A stretch of 7,868 nt of DNA from Bacteroidales bacterium (lineage in GTDB: Bacteria > Bacteroidota > Bacteroidia > Bacteroidales > JAAUTT01), in the NCBI GenBank assembly GCA_025350365.1, contig JANXXY010000277.1, positions 1 to 7,868 of the forward strand. Reading direction: 5' to 3'. Made by a program: the position numbers and the translations under genes. Positions 1 through 5,056 of this stretch are shown here, piece by piece; within the stretch, counting starts at the first letter, position 1, and each line of letters begins with the position of its first letter. The notes beneath the pieces were generated by a model. The model saw only the letters and a list, made by a program, of their open reading frames with translations, had not been told where the DNA came from and ran no database searches.

Positions 1-2
1 TT

Positions 3-752
3 TTACGTATTGACTCCCGATATGTAAAGGATCAGGCTTTTATTATCAATGTATATCTGCCTTCAACGTATGGCGATACCACCAAGACTTTTCCGGTGAT
101 TTATCTTTTGGATGCTGATCGCTCTTTCGGTATGTCGATGGATATTGTTGAGTGGCTTGGCTATGGTAAAGATATTGGAGATGTGATAGTTGTAGGTATT
201 GGGTATGGTGGAACTACCGAAAGATGGTGGAATCTCCGGGCTCGCGATTTCACTCCAACCCGCGATAGGGAAAAAAAGATGGGTGATTGGTCTGAAACAG
301 GCGGGGCTCGTAATTTTCAAATGTTTCTCGAAAAAGAATTATTTACAACCATTGAAAGCCGTTTTCCAACAAAACCAGACCAACGGGCACTTTTTGGTTT
401 TGATTTGGGAGGATTATTTGGCGCATTTATACTGCTCACCAAACCTGAACTATTTCAAAATTATGTTTTGATTTCTCCTACGCTATCTTGGGAAAACAGG
501 TATATTTTCAATCTCGAGAAAAAATACTTTAGCCGTAATAAAGAATTAAATGCCAATGTTTTTGTAATGATGGGAGGGCTTGATTCTAAAGAAAATTACC
601 TTGTTCCCGGGAGTGAATTCGTTGAAACTCTTCGTAACCGCGATTATAAGGGGTTTAAAATGTATACACATCGCTATGATAATGATACACACTTTTCTGT
701 ATTTCCCGTTGCCCTTGCAGATGGCATTAAGGCCATTTATAAGCTACAGTGA
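3..752 (+). CDS. Alpha/beta-hydrolase, putative esterase (Fes/esterase D-like) family, 5' end outside the window; nucleophile Ser replaced by Asp
   Basis: The reading frame is open from base 3 with no good start (the GTG at 96 is an internal Val codon), so the N-terminus is missing; 249 codons are visible. The order of segments fits the putative-esterase family: an early strand ending in YLLDAD (94-119), an oxyanion-side region with GIGYGG (about 195-212), WWNLRARDFTP, a helix before the nucleophile elbow, then ISPTLSWENR after it, and a late DNDTHFSVFP segment (about 681-710) supplying the expected catalytic His. The elbow, normally G-x-S-x-G-G, reads GFDLGG at 396-413, with GAT (Asp) at 402-404 in place of Ser. 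The frame is otherwise intact, so this looks like a maintained protein rather than a pseudogene, but ordinary serine-esterase activity is doubtful. Substrate and cell location cannot be judged without the N-terminus. It is separated from the leu operon by a promoter and is probably not co-regulated with it. Confidence 0.8.
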   Translation, partial: LRIDSRYVKDQAFIINVYLPSTYGDTTKTFPVIYLLDADRSFGMSMDIVEWLGYGKDIGDVIVVGIGYGGTTERWWNLRARDFTPTRDREKKMGDWSETGGARNFQMFLEKELFTTIESRFPTKPDQRALFGFDLGGLFGAFILLTKPELFQNYVLISPTLSWENRYIFNLEKKYFSRNKELNANVFVMMGGLDSKENYLVPGSEFVETLRNRDYKGFKMYTHRYDNDTHFSVFPVALADGIKAIYKLQ

Positions 753-811
753 TTTATGGTATCATTTAGCTGATCAAATTTTCTACAACCCAAAACCTAA
801 TTTCTGTTAAC

Positions 812-839
812 CTGATGATAGAATATTTTATATCACCAG
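812..839 (+). terminator. Weak candidate terminator after the esterase gene
   Basis: CTGATGATA (812-820) pairs with TATCACCAG (831-839) with one A-C mismatch around a 10-base AT loop. It lies about 60 bases after the esterase stop. No clean T-run follows directly (a short ATTTTT comes about ten bases later), so it is a poor intrinsic terminator and may be only chance pairing. Confidence 0.25.
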
Positions 840-877
840 TTCGGTAATTTTTAAACTTCTGCATTTTTATAAAATGT

Positions 878-917
878 AATACATAGAAATACATTGAAAT
901 ACATAGAAATAAAGAAA
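878..917 (+). repeat. 10-bp periodic repeat (AATACATAGA-type), about 3.5 units
   Basis: Units are AATACATAGA (878-887), AATACATTGA (888-897), AATACATAGA (898-907) and a degenerate AATAAAGAAA (908-917). The 11-mer ACATAGAAATA occurs exactly at 881-891, 901-911 and again, isolated, at 1013-1023; a one-mismatch copy starts at 891. The spacing equals one DNA helical turn, which puts the A-tracts on one face. That fits either intrinsic curvature or an array of protein sites about 150-180 bases upstream of the leu promoter. Function is inferred only. Confidence 0.6.
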
Positions 918-1061
918 TATTTCAATATATCTAAGTAATTCATTTTAAGAATATTGCTGAAAATTTACCGAAGTGTTGTTATATAGCATTTATAACTAAT
1001 TATTGTTGTTTAACATAGAAATATTTTTCTGTTTCCTGCAAATATTATTATATAGAAGCCC

Positions 1062-1091
1062 TTGTTTATTGAAACTTTATCAATACATTTG
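1062..1091 (+). promoter_or_regulatory. Bacteroidetes-type promoter of the leu operon
   Basis: TTG at 1062-1064, a 19-base spacer, then TACATTTG at 1084-1091, an exact match to the Bacteroidetes -7 element TAnnTTTG, with the -33 TTG at the expected distance. Transcription would start near 1096-1100, only about 11-15 bases before the leader-peptide ATG at 1111. The fit between promoter, leader ORF and terminator supports the call. No start site has been measured. Confidence 0.65.
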
Positions 1092-1110
1092 TCAAATACT
1101 GATAAAGATC

Positions 1111-1173
1111 ATGATTTATAATTCTATCCTTCTTTCTATTTATTTCATTAGCCTGCTTATTCTAAGATGCTAG
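1111..1173 (+). CDS. Leu/Ile-rich leader peptide of the leu operon attenuator
   Basis: A 20-codon ORF reads MIYNSILLSIYFISLLILRC and stops at TAG 1171-1173. Five residues are Leu (7, 8, 15, 16, 18) and five are Ile (2, 6, 10, 13, 17), with no Val. They form two runs: ATC-CTT-CTT at 1126-1134 and CTG-CTT-ATT-CTA at 1153-1164. It begins just after the predicted transcription start and ends two bases before the antiterminator arm. This is the layout of ribosome-mediated attenuation: with charged Leu- and Ile-tRNA the ribosome reaches the stop and covers the arm, so the terminator forms; stalling at the Leu/Ile codons leaves the arm free. There is no Shine-Dalgarno sequence, as for the other genes here. 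The peptide itself probably has no function after synthesis. It was found by reading the sequence upstream of leuA and is too short for ordinary gene callers. Confidence 0.8.
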   Translation: MIYNSILLSIYFISLLILRC

Positions 1174-1174
1174 A

Positions 1175-1218
1175 GAGAATGGTATGTTTTATATAGAAAA
1201 TATGTAAGAGCCATTCTC
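1175..1218 (+). promoter_or_regulatory. Antiterminator hairpin of the leuA leader
   Basis: GAGAATGG (1175-1182) is perfectly complementary to CCATTCTC (1211-1218). Inside, ATGTTTT (1184-1190) pairs with AAAATAT (1197-1203) with one G-U pair, so the two stems make one long hairpin. The 3' arm 1211-1218 is also the 5' half of the terminator stem, so the two structures exclude each other. The 5' arm starts two bases after the leader-peptide stop, within the footprint of a ribosome terminating there. Confidence 0.8.
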
Positions 1219-1238
1219 AACAAAGAGTGGCTTTTTTT
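1206..1238 (+). terminator. Rho-independent attenuator terminator before leuA
   Basis: AGCCA (1209-1213) pairs with TGGCT (1228-1232) and CTC (1216-1218) with GAG (1225-1227), with TT bulged at 1214-1215 and a loop AACAAA (1219-1224). Seven T residues follow at 1232-1238, and flanking A residues (1206-1207) can pair with the T-run. It lies after the leader peptide and 37 bases before leuA, so it acts as a conditional terminator controlling entry into the operon, in competition with the antiterminator. Confidence 0.85.
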
Positions 1239-1275
1239 AGTTTATATAAGAATTATTTAAAAAGAAAAACTAGTC

Positions 1276-2772
1276 ATGGAAGAAAAACTGTATATTTTCG
1301 ACACAACGCTCCGAGACGGCGAACAAGTTCCGGGCTGTCAATTGAATACCGTTGAAAAAATTGAAGTTGCCCGCGCCCTCGAAGAACTAGGTGTCGACAT
1401 TATTGAGGCAGGCTTCCCAATTTCAAGTCCCGGGGATTTTAATTCCATCGTTGAAATTTCTAAAGCTATTACCCGCCCAACCATTTGCGCACTTACTCGT
1501 GCAGTTGAAAAAGATATCGATGTTGCTGCCGATTCCCTAAAATATGCGAAAAACAAACGCATTCATACAGGTATCGGAACATCTTTTTACCACATCACTT
1601 ATAAGCTAAAATCCAATCAGGAAGAAATTATTGAAAGAGCTATTGCTGCGGTAAAATATGCAAAAAAATATGTGGAAGATGTTGAATTTTATGCAGAAGA
1701 TGCTGGTCGTACTGAAAACGAATATCTGGCTCGTGTTATTGAAGCAGTGATCGGGGCAGGCGCTACTGTGGTAAATATTCCTGATACCACCGGGTATTGC
1801 TTGCCACATGTTTATGGTGAGAAAATTAAATTTTTGAAAGAAAACGTAAAAAATATTCATAAAGCCATTATTTCCACCCATTGCCATAATGATTTAGGCA
1901 TGGCAACAGCAAACTCCATGGCGGGGATATTAAATGGTGCCCGCCAGGTGGAAGTTACCATGAACGGTATCGGTGAAAGAGCCGGAAATACTGCATTGGA
2001 AGAAGTTGTAATGATTATAAAAAGTCATAAGGATATTCTTTTGAATACCAGCATCAATTCGAAAAATATTTTTAAAACAAGCCGATTGGTTTCTACTTTT
2101 ATGAGGATGCCTATACAACCAAACAAGGCAATTGTTGGTCGTAATGCTTTTGCTCATTCTTCGGGAATTCATCAGGATGGCGTGTTAAAAAATCGCGAAA
2201 GCTACGAGATAATTGATCCAAACGAGGTTGGAATCAGTGAATCGTCTATCGTTTTAACTGCCAGAAGCGGTAGAGCCGCCTTAAGCCACCACTTGCAAAG
2301 GCTTGGTTTCACTCTCACAACTGAGGAACTAAACGACGCATATAATAAATTTCTTTTGCTTGCCGACCGTAAAAAAGACATTAACGATGACGATTTATAT
2401 GTTATTGTTGGTGTTGGAAGAGCCGAACAATCGCGCACGCTAAAGTTAAAATACCTTAATGTTGCGTGTGGAAAGTCAGCTATACCCATGGCTACAGTTC
2501 AATTAATTATTGAAGGTGAAGTATGTACAGCCACTGCTTCAGGTTCGGGCCCTGTAGATGCTTCGTTTAATGCGGTTCGTCAATTGATTACTAAAAAAGT
2601 AGCGTTAGAGGAGTACCTGGTTCAAACGGTTACACGTGGTAGCGATGATGTTGGTAAAGTGCATGTTCAGGTCGAAAACAAAGGGAATATTTATTATGGT
2701 TTCTCGGCCAATACTGATATTGTAACAGCCTCGGTGGAAGCATATATCGATGCAATCTCCAAAATACACTAG
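1276..2772 (+). CDS. leuA: 2-isopropylmalate synthase LeuA
   Basis: LeuA condenses 2-ketoisovalerate and acetyl-CoA to (2S)-2-isopropylmalate, the committed step of leucine synthesis, in the cytoplasm. The 498-residue product has the full family layout: a TIM-barrel catalytic domain with FDTTLRDGEQ (8-17; Arg13 catalytic, Asp14 metal ligand), YAEDAGR (139-145), THCHND (201-206; His202 and His204 metal ligands) and GIGERAGN (231-238); a linker with SSGIHQDG (295-302); and a C-terminal regulatory domain (from about 385) with the glycine-rich SGSGPVDA (422-429), where leucine feedback inhibition is expected. The ATG at 1276 puts the barrel motif at the usual distance from the N-terminus. An A-rich stretch (AAAAAGAAAAAC) precedes it instead of a Shine-Dalgarno. 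It is the first structural gene after the attenuator, and leuC follows after 38 bases. Pairing with a separate CimA-like paralogue downstream supports assignment to leucine. Confidence 0.95.
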   Translation: MEEKLYIFDTTLRDGEQVPGCQLNTVEKIEVARALEELGVDIIEAGFPISSPGDFNSIVEISKAITRPTICALTRAVEKDIDVAADSLKYAKNKRIHTGIGTSFYHITYKLKSNQEEIIERAIAAVKYAKKYVEDVEFYAEDAGRTENEYLARVIEAVIGAGATVVNIPDTTGYCLPHVYGEKIKFLKENVKNIHKAIISTHCHNDLGMATANSMAGILNGARQVEVTMNGIGERAGNTALEEVVMIIKSHKDILLNTSINSKNIFKTSRLVSTFMRMPIQPNKAIVGRNAFAHSSGIHQDGVLKNRESYEIIDPNEVGISESSIVLTARSGRAALSHHLQRLGFTLTTEELNDAYNKFLLLADRKKDINDDDLYVIVGVGRAEQSRTLKLKYLNVACGKSAIPMATVQLIIEGEVCTATASGSGPVDASFNAVRQLITKKVALEEYLVQTVTRGSDDVGKVHVQVENKGNIYYGFSANTDIVTASVEAYIDAISKIH

Positions 2773-2810
2773 TAAACTGATATTCAAAAAATAACAGAAA
2801 ATTAAATACG

Positions 2811-4211
2811 ATGAGTAATAAAACTTTATTTGATAAAATTTGGGATAGCCACGTTGTTGCTGAAGTTGAGGGCGGTCCATCGGTGCTGTATATTGACCGC
2901 CACCTGATACACGAAGTAACTAGCCCGCAAGCATTTGCCGGTCTTGACAAACGAGGAATAAAAGTAGCTCGTCCCAAACAAACGTTTGCTACACCTGACC
3001 ATAACGTTCCTACAAAAGATCAGCACCTTACCATTCGCGATGCACTGTCGCGTTCGCAGATTGAAAAGCTTACCGAGAACTGCAATCGACACGGAGTTAC
3101 GCTTTATGGGTTAAACCATCCCTGGCAGGGCGTTGTACATGTTGTTGGTCCGGAGCTTGGAATAACACTGCCCGGTATGACCATGGTTTGTGGCGACAGT
3201 CATACATCAACCCATGGAGCATTTGGTTCAGTTGCTTTTGGAGTAGGAACCAGCGAAGTTGAAATGGTTTTGGCAACTCAATGCATTATGCAGCCAAAAC
3301 CCAAAAAGATGCTCATAGAAATCAATGGAAAGCTAGGTAAAGGTGTAACATCCAAAGATATTGTTCTTTACATTATTTCGAAGATAACGGCTTCAGGAGG
3401 TACCGGTTATTTTATTGAATACTCCGGTTCTGCGATCAGCAATCTGAGTATGGAATCCCGCATGACCATTTGCAATATGAGTATTGAGTCCGGTGCCCGT
3501 GGAGGTTTAATTGCACCAGATGATATTACGTTCAATTATGTGAAAGGACGTGAATTTGCTCCGAAAGGAGCTGAATGGGACAAGGCCGTAGCAAACTGGA
3601 AAACCTTGAAAACCGATGAAGGCGCCGTGTTTGATAAAGTTATCCGCTTTGAAGCAGAGGACATCGAACCGATGATTACTTATGGTACAAATCCGGGAAT
3701 GGGTTGCAAAATTAATGCCGTATTACCAGATGGTAGCGAATTGACTGACAATGATAAAAATACTTTTCTTAAATCGTTCACCTATATGGGCATAGAACCA
3801 GGCACTAAAATGCTTGGACGCAAGGTAGATTATGTTTTTGTTGGAAGTTGCACCAATGGACGAATCGAAGACTTTAGAGCTTTTACTGAATTTGTTAAAG
3901 GCAGAAAGAAAGCTAAAGATGTTATAGTTTGGCTCGTACCAGGATCAAAGCAGGTTGAAAAACAATGCCAGCAAGAAGGAATAGTTAAACTTTTGGCAGA
4001 TTCAGGTTTTGAACTTCGTCAACCGGGATGCTCAGCATGTTTGGCCATGAACGACGACAAAATACCCGAAGGTAAATATGCCGTGGCAACATCGAACCGA
4101 AACTTCGAAGGTCGTCAGGGACCGGGGTCGCGCACTTTCCTGGCAAGCCCAATCACTGCGGCTGCGGCAGCGCTGACCGGAGTTATTACAGATCCTAGAG
4201 AACTCATGTAA
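2811..4211 (+). CDS. leuC: 3-isopropylmalate dehydratase large subunit LeuC
   Basis: LeuC is the [4Fe-4S] large subunit of isopropylmalate isomerase. With LeuD it converts 2-isopropylmalate to 3-isopropylmalate via dehydration and rehydration. The product is 466 residues, the usual length, with an intact aconitase-type fold: HTSTHGAFG (131-139), cluster cysteines in GSCTNGR (Cys347) and GCSAC (Cys407, Cys410), and the substrate-contacting SNRNFEGRQG (428-437). All three cluster ligands are present. In this operon it would also process citramalate to 3-methylmalate for the CimA route, since isopropylmalate isomerases are known to accept both; that dual role is inferred from context. It lies 38 bases after leuA and is separated from its partner leuD by a 171-base repeat-containing gap, longer than usual for this pair. 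Confidence 0.96.
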   Translation: MSNKTLFDKIWDSHVVAEVEGGPSVLYIDRHLIHEVTSPQAFAGLDKRGIKVARPKQTFATPDHNVPTKDQHLTIRDALSRSQIEKLTENCNRHGVTLYGLNHPWQGVVHVVGPELGITLPGMTMVCGDSHTSTHGAFGSVAFGVGTSEVEMVLATQCIMQPKPKKMLIEINGKLGKGVTSKDIVLYIISKITASGGTGYFIEYSGSAISNLSMESRMTICNMSIESGARGGLIAPDDITFNYVKGREFAPKGAEWDKAVANWKTLKTDEGAVFDKVIRFEAEDIEPMITYGTNPGMGCKINAVLPDGSELTDNDKNTFLKSFTYMGIEPGTKMLGRKVDYVFVGSCTNGRIEDFRAFTEFVKGRKKAKDVIVWLVPGSKQVEKQCQQEGIVKLLADSGFELRQPGCSACLAMNDDKIPEGKYAVATSNRNFEGRQGPGSRTFLASPITAAAAALTGVITDPRELM

Positions 4212-4369
4212 TTGACGATTTTAGATTGACGATTTTAGATTTTTAACGAGATATATCTTTAATCTTCAATATAAAATTCAAAATATAAGATCTAAAATTC
4301 AATAATGTACTTGATGATTGGCGAATAAGAATTTTCAGAACAGCAATCTAAAATCGTCAATCTAAAATC
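4211..4369. repeat. 25-bp perfect inverted repeat with tandem 14-mers in the leuC-leuD gap
   Basis: A 14-mer, ATTGACGATTTTAG, is repeated in tandem at 4211-4224 and 4225-4238; its first base is the last base of the leuC stop codon. Bases 4217-4241 are perfectly complementary in inverted orientation to 4345-4369, a 25-bp dyad around 103 AT-rich bases. A second 13-mer, ATCTAAAATTCAA, occurs at 4290-4302 and 4367-4379. In RNA the arms could form a long hairpin ending 13 bases before the leuD ATG. No transposase, target duplication or T-run is seen, so it resembles a palindromic intergenic repeat rather than an insertion sequence or terminator. Confidence 0.85.
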
Positions 4370-4382
4370 TAAAATTCAAAAA

Positions 4383-4973
4383 ATGACAACCGAAAAATTT
4401 GTAACAATAGAATCATCTGCTATACCACTTGCAATTGAAAACGTGGATACCGACCAAATAATTCCGGCCCGGTTTCTGAAAGCTACAACTCGTGACGGTT
4501 TTGGAGAAAACCTATTTCGCGACTGGCGTTATGACAAAAACAATAAAAAAATTGACAGTTTTGTATTAAACAAACCGATATATGCAGGCAAAATACTTGT
4601 TGGCGGCAAAAATTTCGGCAGTGGATCAAGCCGCGAACATGCAGCATGGGCAATTGCCGATTATGGTTTCAAAGTAGTGGTATCCAGCTTTTTTGCTGAT
4701 ATTTTCAAAAACAATACATTAAATAACGGATTACTTCCGGTTCAGGTCACTGAAGATTTTTTGAAAAAGATTTTTCAAGCTATTGATAAAGATGCACATA
4801 CCAAGCTTCATGTCGATTTGGTGAATCAAACCATTACAATTCTGGCAACATCAGAATCGGAAAAATTTGACATCAATCCATATAAAAAGACCTGTTTAAT
4901 AAATGGGTATGACGACATTGATTATTTATTCAATATGAAAGATAAAATAGAAGCTTTTGAAAAAAGAGCCTGA
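4383..4973 (+). CDS. leuD: 3-isopropylmalate dehydratase small subunit LeuD
   Basis: LeuD is the small (swivelling-domain) subunit that completes the isopropylmalate isomerase active site with LeuC. The 196-residue product is close to the usual length of about 200. It has the N-terminal substrate-site segment NVDTDQIIPARFL (20-32), the conserved GSGSSREHA loop (79-87), and the following AIADYGFKVVVSSFF and NNTLNNGLLP segments (91-119) typical of this subunit. The ATG at 4383 follows an A-rich stretch and gives the normal N-terminus. Its 5' flank carries one arm of the 25-bp inverted repeat, which could affect its translation or the LeuC:LeuD ratio; this is inferred. Like LeuC it probably serves both the isopropylmalate and the citramalate routes here. 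Confidence 0.96.
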   Translation: MTTEKFVTIESSAIPLAIENVDTDQIIPARFLKATTRDGFGENLFRDWRYDKNNKKIDSFVLNKPIYAGKILVGGKNFGSGSSREHAAWAIADYGFKVVVSSFFADIFKNNTLNNGLLPVQVTEDFLKKIFQAIDKDAHTKLHVDLVNQTITILATSESEKFDINPYKKTCLINGYDDIDYLFNMKDKIEAFEKRA

Positions 4974-4974
4974 T

Positions 4975-5039
4975 AAGAACCAAGTATCAAGAACCAAGAA
5001 TCGAGATTTTCCTTTCTTGGCTCTTGGTTTTTAGTTCTT
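4975..5039. repeat. Imperfect 26-bp hairpin built from AAGAACCAAG-type repeats, leuD-cimA gap
   Basis: The left arm 4975-5000 contains AAGAACCAAG and then AAGAACCAAGAA again. The right arm 5014-5039 is its imperfect reverse complement: 21 of 26 positions are Watson-Crick and 2 more are G-T. The loop is 5001-5013. It starts two bases after the leuD stop and ends 17 bases before the preferred cimA start. It lacks a strong T-run, so it is more likely a mobile or palindromic intergenic repeat, or an mRNA-stabilising hairpin, than a terminator. Confidence 0.8.
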
Positions 5040-5056
5040 TAATTGTAATATCTGAG

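Larger units (their letters stand above)
753..1061. other. AT-rich non-coding stretch between the esterase gene and the leu promoter
   Basis: No gene can be supported here on either strand. It holds a weak hairpin at 812-839, a 10-bp periodic repeat at 878-917 and a further copy of the repeat core at 1013-1023, all listed separately. The rest is very AT-rich with no recognised RNA motif. I saw no T-box consensus and no tRNA-like fold. Confidence 0.6.

Noticed and set aside
96..98. GTG start for the esterase gene
   Set aside because: The frame is open upstream to base 3 with family-like sequence (an INVYLP strand), so this is an internal Val codon.
580..810. Small + strand ORF overlapping the esterase 3' end
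   Set aside because: It is out of frame within the esterase coding sequence, has no family resemblance and runs into AT-rich non-coding DNA; treated as a shadow frame.
1097..1275. T-box or leucine riboswitch upstream of leuA
   Set aside because: No T-box consensus (AGGGTGG-like) or specifier loop architecture is seen; the short Leu/Ile-rich ORF and the competing hairpins explain the region better.
2605..2977. Minus-strand ORFs across the leuA-leuC junction
   Set aside because: They overlap strongly conserved coding sequence on the + strand and their translations look like no protein family.
4211..4382. Insertion sequence or terminator between leuC and leuD
   Set aside because: No transposase coding sequence and no target-site duplication can be seen, and no T-run follows the stem.
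5024..5056. Upstream TTG start for cimA
   Set aside because: It lies inside the right arm of the leuD-cimA hairpin and would add eleven residues unlike family N-termini; ATG 5057/5060 places the LRDGEQ motif at the normal distance.
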